Positions 25,558 to 35,319 of a stretch of 64,000 nucleotides of DNA are shown here, one piece after another. The notes under the pieces are model-generated. The model worked only from the letters and a program-made list of their open reading frames with translations. It was not told where the DNA came from and searched no databases. A program made the position numbers and the translations under genes. The DNA comes from CABZJG01 sp902512685. Lineage in GTDB: Bacteria > Pseudomonadota > Alphaproteobacteria > Rhodobacterales > Rhodobacteraceae. The stretch spans positions 2,294,001 to 2,358,000 of the forward strand of contig CP179201.1 of the NCBI GenBank assembly GCA_051201605.1, in the 5' to 3' direction. Every line of letters starts with the position of its first letter. Positions within the stretch are counted from its first letter, which is position 1.

Positions 25558-27894
25558 TTACGATTCTTGCATCCGTCGCACGCTTAGATGGTGCAGTGCA
25601 AGTAGTCCAATGGCGAAAGCAATTGCGGCGAAGTGGATCATTTCAGGTTTCACCAAAATGGCAGCAGCCGTAGCAAGACGTATTACGATCCAAACGAAGG
25701 ACAACGACTTTGCGTCATGCGCCGCCAAAGCACTTGCAACGAGGTAAAGCGCCAACACAAGTCGAGCAATGAGCCACATCAATGTACCGATCTGAACGCC
25801 ATTTTCATATCCGGGAAGCCGCGCTCCTGACGAACTCGATGGATCGATAAGCGCCTGATCAACCAGCAGAAGTTCTGGATAGAACGCGAACACAAACGGG
25901 ATTGCAAACATGACGATACCGGATCGCACAGCACTGAAACCGGTCGCCATCGGCTCAGCTTTGGTGATGGTTGACGCCGCAAAGGCAGCAAGAGCAACCG
26001 GCGGTGTAATCGCTGACGCAATCGCGAAATAAAAGATGAACATATGAGCGGTGAAATTCGCGATACCAAGGCCGATTAACATCGGTCCCATAAGTAGTGC
26101 CACGTTGATGTAGGCGGGAACCGCAGGCATGCCCATACCCAAAAGCACAGCCAGCAACATGGTGATCGTCAGCGCAACAAGTTGGAAAATCGTTGAACCA
26201 CCGCCACCGATATCAAGGGCTCGCAAGAACTGCAACACATCGATTGCGACAAACTTTGCAACCCCGGTGAAATTCAAGCAAACGTCGATCACTGTAACCG
26301 CTAGCAACATTAGATAGAGCGTTGAAACGGTGATGCCCGCTTCGGCCAAAGCATAAACAAGCTTACGTGGACTTTTGCGGAAATCCTTGTCCAAAAACAA
26401 AAGAACTGTCACAAACAGTGCCGCCCACCACCCCGTGGCACCGGCATCCCCCGCTGCATTCTGAAAAATCTGTAAAACCCATGGTAGCGATACAACCTTA
26501 CAGCCACTGCCTGTTGTCAGCACTTCTGCGCCAAAAACCCAACCAAATGCACCGCAACCGACCAGATCTTTGGGTGTTAATAGAAAGATTAAGATAAGCA
26601 GGATCGGCAGGAGTATTTGACACAGGTGAAGGATATCTTCGCCGGAAATACGCATGTCGTCTGTTAGCTCACCAAACGCTTCAATCCCCTGCTTACGTGA
26701 CTGAAAGCTAGCGCTGAGGAACAGACATAAGAAGTAAGCGATTGCAGGCAATGTGGCGGCGATAATGACGTCGCGGTAAGGTACGCCGGTCATCGCCGCC
26801 AGGACAAATGCAGCGACCCCCATGACGGGTGGCATGATCGATCCACCCGAGGACGCAGCGGCTTCCATACCTCCTGCAAAAACTTTTGAAAAGCCGCGTT
26901 TGACCATCATCGGAATTGTCAGCACACCAGTTGATAAAACGTTAACTACCGGGCCACCTGAAATGGTTCCAAACATCGCTGAGCTGACGATTGCTGCATG
27001 TGCAGGGCCGCCGCGAAGTTTGCGGGTCCATCTGAAAGCTAGCTTGATGAGTGTTTTGCCACCCGCCGATTTGCCAAAGAGCGCGCCAAGGATGATGTAA
27101 GGAAAAACCATATTCATGATAACGTTCATGAAGCGGCCTAAAATTCCCGACGCGGTGTTCACCAGCGCATCATGCACGTTGGGTACACCGTCGATAAACT
27201 GACGCGGCTCACCACCCATTTTGGTCATAAAATATTTATTAATGTCGTCTGGGCCATGGAAGTACCAAACAAAAACTGTGCCAATAGTATAAGCGGCAAC
27301 GCCGATCGCGACTAATACCAACGGCAGACCCCAGACTTTGATGTTGTAGCCAAGAAAAACAACGATCGACAGGCCCATTATCAGCACCAGCCACACACCT
27401 GTTGTTGAAACACATTTGGGATCTTCGACAGTGTCGGGCGCTGGCAGGCCCATCGTTTCGGCGAATGCAATTTCAGCTTTTAGCGTTTCGGCCATAATAC
27501 GGGCACGCTCACCGTTCAGACTGTCAATCAGACAAACGCTGTCGATCTCAATCAAATAGGTCAGAGAAATCGCGGCTGCTGATATAATAAGTGCCGCGTC
27601 CATAAAAGCGCCGAACCAAGCGTAGGAGCGTCCTTGCCATGCCCGCCAAATCGAATGATTCAGCGCGACTAAAAGCATCATGATAAAAAAGATAAGCGGG
27701 TAGAACCATTCGGTTGCAAACGCGCGCGTTTTGAGTTTCTCAATTCCTGTTATTTTTTGCCACATCGCATCCCAACCAGGGATAACGGGCGTGCTGTTGA
27801 CGATCCCGATAACAACAAAAACCAACGCAAGGATGTAAACCATCCTGTTTGGAAAAATCGATGTTGCTGCTTGTTTTTCGCCTTCGTCAGCCAA
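25558..27894 (-). CDS. TRAP transporter permease, fused small and large subunits (TAXI type)
   Basis: This 778-residue, very hydrophobic protein has four helices at the N-terminus (DctQ-like part, about 20-220) followed by a DctM-like part with GGPAHAAIVSSAMFGTISGG, AAASSGGSIMPPVMGVAAF, LLGMGMPAVPAYI and ASAITPPVALAAF, the repeated TRAP large-subunit motifs. Fused permeases of this kind work with TAXI binding proteins, here the adjacent gene at 27973. Import is driven by a sodium or proton gradient; the substrate is likely an organic acid or sulfonated/sulfated compound. Confidence 0.93.
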   Translation of the reverse strand: MADEGEKQAATSIFPNRMVYILALVFVVIGIVNSTPVIPGWDAMWQKITGIEKLKTRAFATEWFYPLIFFIMMLLVALNHSIWRAWQGRSYAWFGAFMDAALIISAAAISLTYLIEIDSVCLIDSLNGERARIMAETLKAEIAFAETMGLPAPDTVEDPKCVSTTGVWLVLIMGLSIVVFLGYNIKVWGLPLVLVAIGVAAYTIGTVFVWYFHGPDDINKYFMTKMGGEPRQFIDGVPNVHDALVNTASGILGRFMNVIMNMVFPYIILGALFGKSAGGKTLIKLAFRWTRKLRGGPAHAAIVSSAMFGTISGGPVVNVLSTGVLTIPMMVKRGFSKVFAGGMEAAASSGGSIMPPVMGVAAFVLAAMTGVPYRDVIIAATLPAIAYFLCLFLSASFQSRKQGIEAFGELTDDMRISGEDILHLCQILLPILLILIFLLTPKDLVGCGAFGWVFGAEVLTTGSGCKVVSLPWVLQIFQNAAGDAGATGWWAALFVTVLLFLDKDFRKSPRKLVYALAEAGITVSTLYLMLLAVTVIDVCLNFTGVAKFVAIDVLQFLRALDIGGGGSTIFQLVALTITMLLAVLLGMGMPAVPAYINVALLMGPMLIGLGIANFTAHMFIFYFAIASAITPPVALAAFAASTITKAEPMATGFSAVRSGIVMFAIPFVFAFYPELLLVDQALIDPSSSSGARLPGYENGVQIGTLMWLIARLVLALYLVASALAAHDAKSLSFVWIVIRLATAAAILVKPEMIHFAAIAFAIGLLALHHLSVRRMQES

Positions 27895-27972
27895 TGCTCA
27901 CCTCTCGAAGATCTGGGACCGGGTACCAGCGATTTCGCCGGAACCCGGATTGATTAAAGAAAGTGCGTTCGA

Positions 27973-29022
27973 TTATTCGGCGACAGCGCAGTCATCGAGC
28001 TCATATCCAGCATCGCGCCATGCGCGCGCGGCGGCTGGGTGATACTGAACTGGGTTTGCACCACACATGCCAAGCATTGGGTTGTCAAAGTTCACTGTAT
28101 TTCCGTACGGAGCTTTGGCTTTCAAATCGTCGAGCGTAGCAACATAGGCAGACACCAGTTTGAAAACCAGATCATCGTCCATGTCTTTGTGCACAACGTT
28201 TCCACCGATTGTAGCAAAAGCGCGGAAAGTTTCGTCTTCTGATACGACGGTCCACCCTTCACCCAATGCAGCTTCAATGTCGGCGGCCACGGCTGTGAAT
28301 GGCGCACTGCCTGGTGCGACCATGTACTTTTGCATCGCGTCGCTTTCATATGCTTCCTTGGGCATGGACCAAGCGGTCATATTCCCAGCCGCTGTAACCG
28401 AGGTCATCCGGCTGCCAGGAAATAGCTCGGGCAACACAACCGCATCAGGCTCACCGCTTGTGACCAAAGCTGTGCCTTGCCCCCAATTGGTTTGCAAGCC
28501 TTCATAGCCTTCGCCGTCTTTCAAGCCTGCTACGATTTGGATCATGCTACGAGCGTTTGTGAGCGCACCACCACGCGGCGGGCCGTTGTAGATTTTGCGG
28601 CCCTCCAGATCGTCCCATCCACCGACGCCTTTTGCATCGTAGGCGTAAAGCAGGAAGACACCCAAAGTGAACGGGTTGATTGCGCGCAGATTGCTTGCAA
28701 GTTCTGCGCCTTTTTCTGCTCCAAGAGAGCCATATGGTCCAACGCCACGGCTCATAAGGAAAGGTAAAATATGCGGCGTTCCGGCGATGTCAGTTTTGCC
28801 TTCGGCCACATTCTGGATTGAGTTTGTGAGCGTCTGACCTTCAGCAAGCTGAATGTTTGCGATACCCTGTGTACCGGCAATCTCGGTCATGTGTGCAGGT
28901 GACAAGTGTGTTGCACCACCCGGACTTGCCGTTTCAGCAGTAAGGTTTGCTTGCGCAAACGCTCCCGTTGCAAAGATTGATGTGATAGCTGCAACAGTCA
29001 TTAGTTTTGTAGGTTTCATCAT
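27973..29022 (-). CDS. TAXI family TRAP transporter substrate-binding protein
   Basis: This 349-residue protein has a signal peptide (MMKPTKLMTVAAITSIFATG, cleavage after AFA), then TASPGGATHLSPAHMTEIAG and DIAGTPHILPFLMSRGVG, the TAXI pattern. Two late Cys residues (MCGAN and DDCAVAE) may form a disulfide. It delivers substrate to the fused permease 78 bp downstream. Two ATGs in tandem (29022 and 29019) follow AAGGGAGAAA. Confidence 0.9.
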   Translation of the reverse strand: MMKPTKLMTVAAITSIFATGAFAQANLTAETASPGGATHLSPAHMTEIAGTQGIANIQLAEGQTLTNSIQNVAEGKTDIAGTPHILPFLMSRGVGPYGSLGAEKGAELASNLRAINPFTLGVFLLYAYDAKGVGGWDDLEGRKIYNGPPRGGALTNARSMIQIVAGLKDGEGYEGLQTNWGQGTALVTSGEPDAVVLPELFPGSRMTSVTAAGNMTAWSMPKEAYESDAMQKYMVAPGSAPFTAVAADIEAALGEGWTVVSEDETFRAFATIGGNVVHKDMDDDLVFKLVSAYVATLDDLKAKAPYGNTVNFDNPMLGMCGANPVQYHPAAARAWRDAGYELDDCAVAE

Positions 29023-29102
29023 TTTCTCCCTTAGTTAAAACTTATTGATGGTAGCAAGTTGAATTCTTGGCTGTCGATTTCCGCAAGATGATCGCAATTT
29101 CA

Positions 29103-29627
29103 CTATGCTCCAGCTGCGACTTTTTCGTCCTGCGATTGTATAGAATGTCGATAGCTTGAAGTTTTGACCAGTGCTTGCTCTGACGCATTATTGAGCAGAT
29201 CCATCAGGCGCTTAAGTTCAGCGAAATCAACAGGATCCAGTTGGTCGGTAATATTCTTAACTGCCATTCTTGCGCTCGGCCAAATGCGCTCAAAAGCCTC
29301 AACACCTTTGGGTGTCATTGAAATAAGTTTTCGCCGTCTGTTTTCGGGATCTTCGCGTCTTGTGATCAAACCTTTGGTTTCGAGCGTCGACGCGGCCCGG
29401 CTTCCATGAGCCGGATCGATCGAGATCGAACGCGTGATGAACGCAAGATGACAACTGCCAAACCTTGCAACTGAAAACAACAATTGCCATTCGAGAATTT
29501 GAAGATCTTCATTTTGCAAAACGTCGATGGTCACCATCCGGCGAACCCTACTTGTGAACCCGCGGGCGCGAAGGATCAAAAAGTCATCTATTTGACTTTG
29601 TGGGATTAACGCGTCGTGCAAAGGCAA
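29103..29627 (-). CDS. MarR family regulator
   Basis: This 174-residue protein has a central winged helix (ILEWQLLFSVARFGSCHLAF, DPAHGSRAASTLETKGLITR, RREDPENRRRKLISMTPKG wing). MarR dimers usually repress neighbouring genes and respond to small aromatic or acidic ligands. It sits just upstream of the TAXI operon on the same strand, and a palindrome at 29686-29705 lies upstream of its own start. It is the likely regulator of this sulfatase/TRAP region. Confidence 0.87.
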   Translation of the reverse strand: MPLHDALIPQSQIDDFLILRARGFTSRVRRMVTIDVLQNEDLQILEWQLLFSVARFGSCHLAFITRSISIDPAHGSRAASTLETKGLITRREDPENRRRKLISMTPKGVEAFERIWPSARMAVKNITDQLDPVDFAELKRLMDLLNNASEQALVKTSSYRHSIQSQDEKVAAGA

Positions 29628-29685
29628 TTCCTACGATTTTTAAGAAACTAATTGTAGGACACAAAAAAATACTTGGCAAGTGCAA

Positions 29686-29705
29686 TATATGGCATATGCT
29701 ATATA
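29686..29705. promoter_or_regulatory. Candidate MarR operator
   Basis: TATATGGCATATGCTATATA is a 20-bp palindrome with one mismatched pair, in the AT-rich gap upstream of the marR-like gene, the usual position for autoregulation. Confidence 0.5.
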
Positions 29706-29760
29706 AATATGCTATCGCTACCATCAGATAACTTATAGCCAAAGCGAAAGCTGTCGGCAT

Positions 29761-29934
29761 TTGAAGAACGAAGGATCTATCCAAATCGAAAAGGTGTTGG
29801 AATTTGACTATGTGATCGTGGGTGGCGGAGCCGCCGGTAGTGTGTTTGCGGCACGTCTCGCAAAGGATAGCGACCGCTCCGTTGCCCTGTTGGAGCGGGG
29901 CCGCGCCGACGATTTTATGTTGGAAGACAATTAG
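29761..29934 (+). pseudogene. GMC oxidoreductase N-terminal fragment
   Basis: A 57-codon frame from a TTG reads FDYVIVGGGAAGSVFAARLA then VALLERG, the dinucleotide-binding start of choline-dehydrogenase-type GMC oxidoreductases, and stops at TAG. About 480 further residues are missing. It is divergent from the MarR gene, so a catabolic oxidoreductase has probably been deleted here. Confidence 0.7.
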
Positions 29935-29985
29935 ACAATGACCGACTTAATTGAGAAAAGTTAATATAAAAGGCCCTCCCATCAC

Positions 29986-30861
29986 ATGATCGTTGCAATT
30001 GTATTTGCCATTCTTTCTTCCATATTGTTTGCACTCGCTTCAATTATTGCAAAATACGCACTTGCACATTTGGATGAATTAACCGGTGCGTTCATTTCTG
30101 TTTTGACGATGGCCTTGTTTTTCTGGTGCGTGGCAATTTGGGATTTGGAATGGGATTTCTGGTATTCCAAAGCGACTTTATACTTTGTGATTGCCGGGTT
30201 CTTTCTACCGGCTTTGGGACAGCGATTTCAGATTTTGGCCGTTAAACATGTTGGCCCCACGCTGACCTCTGCGATCAGTGCATTTCTCCCCTTTTTCGCG
30301 ATCTTGCCTGCCATATTATATTTGGGTGAAACTGTAACGCTGTTTCAATTTGCGGGGATTACGCTGCTTGTCGGTGGGTTAATTTTGGCGGCGGTTGGTC
30401 GCGGGATTAGCTGGCGAAAGAGAGCATTCTATCTTTTACTCCTTCCATTATGCGCGGCCATTGTCAGGGCAATCGCCCAACCAATTTCGAAAATAGGCTA
30501 CAACATTCTCGCCGAGCCAATGTTTGCGATGATGGTAATGACAACAGTGTCGTCCCTTGCCGTTGGCGTGATGCTTCTTGTTCAAGGGTCACCAAGACGG
30601 GCTCTTTCTTTCACCCGAGGGCACTGGTTGTTTGCGTTGGTTGGAGCGGTGACAGGCAGCGGCATCCTGGCGATACAGGTGTCTTTGGTTGCAGGTTCAG
30701 TGACGTTAACGGCGTCTTTATCATCTGTGGCTCCAGTTTTTTCGATCTTGCTTGGCGCGTATATTTTTAAGAACGAGCGAATCTTTTGGTGGCACAGCGT
30801 TGTTGCCGTTATGGTTTGTTTGGGGGCAGTTTTTATTGTGGCAGGTAAGTCAGCTATATGA
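29986..30861 (+). CDS. DMT superfamily transporter, EamA family
   Basis: This 291-residue protein has ten helices in two repeats; typical signatures are PTLTSAISAFLPFFAILPAI and LTASLSSVAPVFSILLGAYIFKNE. It could export a product of the sulfatase pathway, which is inference from position. It is followed 53 bp later by a sulfatase on the same strand. Confidence 0.87.
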   Translation: MIVAIVFAILSSILFALASIIAKYALAHLDELTGAFISVLTMALFFWCVAIWDLEWDFWYSKATLYFVIAGFFLPALGQRFQILAVKHVGPTLTSAISAFLPFFAILPAILYLGETVTLFQFAGITLLVGGLILAAVGRGISWRKRAFYLLLLPLCAAIVRAIAQPISKIGYNILAEPMFAMMVMTTVSSLAVGVMLLVQGSPRRALSFTRGHWLFALVGAVTGSGILAIQVSLVAGSVTLTASLSSVAPVFSILLGAYIFKNERIFWWHSVVAVMVCLGAVFIVAGKSAI

Positions 30862-30914
30862 ATGTTGGAAGACGTGGCGAGTTGCGATGTGCAGAAATCT
30901 GAAGAGGTGAACCG

Positions 30915-32384
30915 ATGACACGGCCAAATATCCTTTTATTCATGTCGGACAATCAGCCAGCTAATTTGCTCGGTTGCTATGAGAATGATGAGGTTATGAC
31001 CCCGCATCTAGACAATTTATCAAAACGCGGAATGCGATTTGATAATGCTTATTGCGTGAACGCGATGTGCTCACCTTGCCGAGCTTCGGTCCTGACGGGC
31101 TTGATGCCCAGTCAACATGGCATTCACAACTGGCTGGATGACTGCCTGATGGACAAATGGCCGGATAATTGGTCCTCGATTGGCGAATTTACGAACCTGC
31201 CTACGATCATCAAACTGGCTGGTTACAACACCGCATTGATCGGAAAATATCACCTTGGCGTACCCTTCCAACCGCAATTGGCGTTTGATCACTGGGTAAC
31301 GTTTCCGCATGGCCACACCACAAGTTTTTACAAAAATGACGTCATTGACCGCGATAAGACGTACAATTTCGCCGGCCACACTGTTGATTTCTTTACCGAC
31401 AAAACGATAGAGTATCTGGAGCACCAAGCAGGCGAAGAAGATCCGTTCTTCGCTTTCGTTCCATTCAATGGGCCTTATGGCCACTGGCCAGCAATAAAGG
31501 GTCGACCCGATTTCGAGTTCGCTGATCTCTATGATACGGCTGAAATGCACTCAATCCCAAGGGAGGGGTTGTCCAGTGAGGTGCTAGACCGCTTTGGCTT
31601 GCGTGTTGCTGAGGGGGGGCTGCGCGAGCAATTTAAAGGGCCATTGTTATTGCCGAACAATGTGGGGTCTTTGCGTAATTACTTTGCACAAGTTAGTCTG
31701 ATCGATAGCGGGGTCGGAAAAATCCTATCCACCCTCGAGCGGTTGAACATGGATGAAAATACGATCGTCATTTATACGTCGGATCACGGATTTTCCCTGG
31801 GCCACAATGGGATTTGGGGGCATGGGGCGGCTGCATTTCCATCTAGCGCGCACAGACCCTCATACAATATTCCCCTAATCATCGCTGGCAGGGGCGTGGC
31901 AGAAAATGCCGTAAATGACGGCTTTGTTAGCCAAATCGATCTGTTCCCAACTTTGGCATCACTCGTTGAGACAAAAGATGTGCAACCAAGTCTGCCCAGC
32001 AGCGCGCGCGACTTAGGTCCGGCACTAAGGCAAGAATACAGTTGCCCTCGCGATGCTGTTTTTTATGAGCAGGAAGAAACCCGTGCAATTCGCACCCACG
32101 ATTGGGTCTACGCGATGCGGTTTCAAGGTGCGCCTACCTACCCAATTCAAAACGCGCTTTATCGTTTGGAAGATGATCCTAATGAAAAGACAAACCTAAG
32201 CGGGCTTGCCGAGTTTACCGATGTTGAAGCTGAGCTTGCAGCCCAGATATCGACTTACTTTGAGTCATACTCAGACCCAAAATACGACTTGTGGAATGGC
32301 GGCACTGCTAAATCAAATGTGACGTTTCAAGCGTTATGGCAAGACGCTTGGGGTAACGATTGGCGGCCAGAGCACTCGACGTAA
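30915..32384 (+). CDS. Type I sulfatase
   Basis: This 489-residue protein has the N-terminal metal motif RPNILLFMSDNQPANLLGCY, and active-site box CSPCR (52-56), Cys being the formylglycine precursor. TIVIYTSDHGFSLGHNGIWG provides the distal Asp and His. It differs clearly from the sulfatase at 23921, so the two are not recent duplicates and may act on different esters. No signal peptide is visible. GAAGAGGTGA precedes the start. It is probably co-transcribed with the EamA gene before it and the amidohydrolase after it. Confidence 0.9.
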   Translation: MTRPNILLFMSDNQPANLLGCYENDEVMTPHLDNLSKRGMRFDNAYCVNAMCSPCRASVLTGLMPSQHGIHNWLDDCLMDKWPDNWSSIGEFTNLPTIIKLAGYNTALIGKYHLGVPFQPQLAFDHWVTFPHGHTTSFYKNDVIDRDKTYNFAGHTVDFFTDKTIEYLEHQAGEEDPFFAFVPFNGPYGHWPAIKGRPDFEFADLYDTAEMHSIPREGLSSEVLDRFGLRVAEGGLREQFKGPLLLPNNVGSLRNYFAQVSLIDSGVGKILSTLERLNMDENTIVIYTSDHGFSLGHNGIWGHGAAAFPSSAHRPSYNIPLIIAGRGVAENAVNDGFVSQIDLFPTLASLVETKDVQPSLPSSARDLGPALRQEYSCPRDAVFYEQEETRAIRTHDWVYAMRFQGAPTYPIQNALYRLEDDPNEKTNLSGLAEFTDVEAELAAQISTYFESYSDPKYDLWNGGTAKSNVTFQALWQDAWGNDWRPEHST

Positions 32385-32453
32385 CACTTAAATAGCTCCC
32401 CCTTCAATCAGCACTAATTCTGGCTAGGCAATAAAGTAAGAGAGGATTTTAAA

Positions 32454-34100
32454 TTGGGCCACGCGGACCAAATATACAAAGGTGGCAACATCCTTACGAT
32501 GGATGCGAACATGCTCCATGCCGAAGCGATTGCTATCAGAGATGGTCGTATCCTTGCCATTGGCTCGGATCAAGAGGTTTTGAACCTTGTTGGCCCTGGG
32601 ACCAAAACGACGAATTTATATGGTCAATTTGTGATGCCGGGCCTAGTTGAAAGCCACACGCACGCTCTTTGGGGGGCATGCCGCGATCTTTTCGATGTCT
32701 ATGTCGGTTACAATGCGACGTTTGAAATGCTGACCGACGCGGTGCGGACCCGCGTAAAGCAGCTTGCACCGGGCGACTTTATCTACGGCGGACCATGGCG
32801 GTTGGATATGCGCGACGCTATGGGCAATGACCCAAAGGCAGTATTGGATAATATTTCCACAACTCACCCAATAATTTTGGCTGACACCAGTCAGCATATA
32901 ATTTGGTGCAATTCAAAAGCGCTTGATGCGGCAGGCTTGGTGCCCGACGTAGCGGACATCCCCGGTGGGGTGATTGAGCGTACCAGCAATGGGGCGCCAA
33001 ATGGTATCCTTGCTGAATCTGCAGGGGCGCCTGTACGTGCCTTGATGACGCGTAGTGACAGCCAATTGGCTGAAGCTGCATGTGAATTTACCCGTTACTT
33101 CAACAGTTTGGGCATTACCGCGTTCAAGGAACCCATGGCATACGAGCAGGACCTCCAAGCTTATCTTGCGGCAGACCAAAGGGGAGAACTGAGCTTGCAT
33201 ATGGCTGCTCACATTGTGCGCCAAAGCCCGATGTCGACGGAACCGGTTCCTTATGAGATTATGGACCGACTGCGCCGGGAATACGCAAGCACAAACATCA
33301 GAACGAATTTCGCCAAGCTCTTTCTTGACGGCGTTGCGCCTGGGCATACGGCGTCCTTCTTTGAACCATATCTTGCCTCCAGCGGGTATGATGTCGACGC
33401 CCACGATCCTGATGCGACGCTGTTGATGGCTCCCGAACTGCTGAACAAAACGGTGATTGAGCTAGAGCGTCGCGGCTATGTCATCAAAATGCACGCTGTC
33501 GGTGACAATGCCATACGCAGGGGCCTTGATGCGATCGAGGCCGCTCGAAACGCAAATGGTAACAGCGGTCTACGCCATGAAATTGCGCACTCGGCTTTTG
33601 TTTCTGATCAGGATCTTGGACGTTTCAAGCAACTGGGCGCCATTGCAGAAATGTCACCAAAGATGTGGTTCCCAAACGCGGCCACACCCGCCCAAGTAGC
33701 CGTTTTAGGAGAAGAACGGCTGCAAAAAGCCCATCGCATTGGAGACTTGCTGGCCGCTGGAGCTGAGATGACATATGCCTCTGATTGGCCCGCCTCTGCG
33801 CCCGACGCCAATCCATGGGTTGGCCTTTCGGGCATGATAACGCGCAGAAATAGCAATCCGGATTTTTCCGGTGTTCTAGCGGAAAATCAAGCAATAAGTT
33901 TGGATGACGCCCTGCCATTGTTCACAATAAATGGTGCGCGTTCGCTTGGCATGGGAAACGAAATAGGCAGCTTATCAGCCGGTAAGTGGGCTGACTTAAT
34001 TATGCTGGATAAACCCCTTACCGGAATAGATGCGATGGAAATCGGGAACACCCAAGTCAAAAAAACGGTGTGGAAAGGGGATGTCGTTCACTCGCTTTAG
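32454..34100 (+). CDS. YtcJ-like amidohydrolase
   Basis: This 548-residue protein starts at TTG 32454 after AGAGAGGA. Amidohydrolase_3 features include PGLVESHTHALWG (first metal HxH), KMHAVGDNAIR (metal His), AHSAFV, and SDWPASAPDANPW near the C-terminus with the final Asp. Members hydrolyse amide or related bonds of small metabolites and are cytoplasmic or exported; no signal peptide is seen here. Its genomic link to a sulfatase and transporter suggests a side activity in degrading the same compound. Its 3' end is 22 bp from an IS3 end fragment. Confidence 0.87.
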   Translation: MGHADQIYKGGNILTMDANMLHAEAIAIRDGRILAIGSDQEVLNLVGPGTKTTNLYGQFVMPGLVESHTHALWGACRDLFDVYVGYNATFEMLTDAVRTRVKQLAPGDFIYGGPWRLDMRDAMGNDPKAVLDNISTTHPIILADTSQHIIWCNSKALDAAGLVPDVADIPGGVIERTSNGAPNGILAESAGAPVRALMTRSDSQLAEAACEFTRYFNSLGITAFKEPMAYEQDLQAYLAADQRGELSLHMAAHIVRQSPMSTEPVPYEIMDRLRREYASTNIRTNFAKLFLDGVAPGHTASFFEPYLASSGYDVDAHDPDATLLMAPELLNKTVIELERRGYVIKMHAVGDNAIRRGLDAIEAARNANGNSGLRHEIAHSAFVSDQDLGRFKQLGAIAEMSPKMWFPNAATPAQVAVLGEERLQKAHRIGDLLAAGAEMTYASDWPASAPDANPWVGLSGMITRRNSNPDFSGVLAENQAISLDDALPLFTINGARSLGMGNEIGSLSAGKWADLIMLDKPLTGIDAMEIGNTQVKKTVWKGDVVHSL

Positions 34101-34121
34101 GCGTACTGTTTTAGTGAACGT

Positions 34122-34161
34122 TGTCTGACGTCAGCGCCTACCGGAAAGATTTAGGGGTTTA
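34122..34161 (+). mobile_element. Solo IS3 left-end fragment
   Basis: Forty bases are the same as the IS3 left end at 373-412, with no orfA following. It lies directly behind the amidohydrolase gene. The next 140 bases (34162-34300) contain no recognisable gene. Confidence 0.65.
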
Positions 34162-34310
34162 AACGAAGGGTTCTCTCAGACTAACTGGCCTAAACATCCA
34201 GTCATCCCTGCTCTTTCCACTGGACTTCCCGCGTTCTGTATAGCTGTGTGTAGCTGTGCCCGAATACTGTCGGGCTCTGCTCAGTACGAGATGATTGTAC
34301 GGAGTGGATG

Positions 34311-34393
34311 ATGAGACTTGATCTGGATGGTTTGGCGGGTGCCTCGCGCGAGGCGCTGATGTCTGAATGGCGAGAGGTTGTGGGCCGGCCGCA
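34311..34393 (+). pseudogene. DUF2924-like N-terminal fragment
   Basis: From ATG 34311 (preceded by GGAG) the reading is MRLDLDGLAGASREALMSEW and REVVGRP, like the start of phage-associated DUF2924 proteins. IS6 interrupts it at about 34393. The assignment is tentative because only 28 codons remain. Confidence 0.4.
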
Positions 34394-35207
34394 GTGGTGT
34401 CAGACAAATCGGCTCAAGCATCAGAAGCCTGGAGAGCGTGCATTCTATGAGGCGATAAGAGAGCGCCACTCTGTAAGAGCAGTGTCGCGGTTTAGCTTGA
34501 AAGTACTGCGAGTTGATAGTGACCTTTGTGAATTGAAGTGATTGTGAAATGAAGCGTGGATTGAGGCGAACTTTTGAAGGCTGTGCATACGCCTGAACCG
34601 CAGCATCGCACGTTCTCGTCGTCGAAAGGGTAAGTGTGAATTCTCCGCTCTGTTATTTGCCCATCGCTGTGTAACTTGCTTATCTGCACAGCCAAGTTCT
34701 TTTGCTGCTGCACTGTAGGATCGAAGCCTATCTGTAACAATCTCATTGGGCGATCCATACCGGCGCATAGCTTTTTTCATGAACTTTAGCGCTGCTTTCT
34801 TATCTCTCTTTTTGGTGACGTAGCTTTCTAGCACCTCGCCCTCATGATCAACTGCACGCCAGAGGTAATGTCTTTCTCCATTTATCTTTACAAAGACTTC
34901 ATCAAGGTGCCACTTCCAGTTGCTTGACTGCAGGCCCCCGGCCCTCCGCTTTTTGATCTCGCTTGCGAACTTAGAGCCAAACCGGTGCCACCAGATGCGG
35001 ACAGATTCATAGCTTACATCTACTCCACGCTCATGAAGCAGGTCTTCTACGTTCCTCAGTGAGAGTGGAAACCTTACATAAAGCATTACTGCAAGCTGGA
35101 TGATCTCTGGACTGGTTTTGAAATAGCGGAACGAAATTTGATTAGGCATAGCTGGATTGCTAAGTCCCAGACTCCCATTATTCAAGGTGCTTTATTCTGA
35201 CAAGGCC
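34393..35207 (-). mobile_element. IS6-family insertion sequence, complete copy
   Basis: Both ends (GTGGTGTCAGACAAATC left; inverted GGCCTTGTCAGAATAAA right) and the whole transposase gene are present. Flanks do not show an 8-bp duplication. It breaks the DUF2924-like gene on its left and abuts a second, different IS6 fragment on its right. Confidence 0.85.
34445..35152 (-). CDS. IS6-family transposase
   Basis: Starting at MPNQISFRYFKTSPEII (the upstream in-frame MNNGSLGLSNPA lies in the terminal region), this is nearly the same protein as at 23134, with a few substitutions. It keeps the DDE residues in WHLDEVFVKI, IVTDRLRSY and NNRAENSH, so it is likely functional. Confidence 0.93.
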   Translation of the reverse strand, partial: AMPNQISFRYFKTSPEIIQLAVMLYVRFPLSLRNVEDLLHERGVDVSYESVRIWWHRFGSKFASEIKKRRAGGLQSSNWKWHLDEVFVKINGERHYLWRAVDHEGEVLESYVTKKRDKKAALKFMKKAMRRYGSPNEIVTDRLRSYSAAAKELGCADKQVTQRWANNRAENSHLPFRRRERAMLRFRRMHSLQKFASIHASFHNHFNSQRSLSTRSTFKLNRDTALTEWRSLIAS

Positions 35208-35208
35208 G

Positions 35209-35282
35209 AACATACAGCATGACTGCAAGACGAATGACTTCAGGGCTAGTTTTAAAGTAGCGGAATGGGGAACGTTTTGTCA
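35209..35282 (-). pseudogene. Second IS6-type transposase, N-terminal fragment
   Basis: Minus strand from ATG 35282 reads MTKRSPFRYFKTSPEVIRLA and VMLY, an IS6 N-terminus differing from the resident copies (MPNQISF/MHNPVSF). Only 25 codons remain, joined to the end of the complete IS6. Confidence 0.6.
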
Positions 35283-35319
35283 TCCGGCGAGGTTACAAAC
35301 CCGCCCTGCCCGCCTCAAC

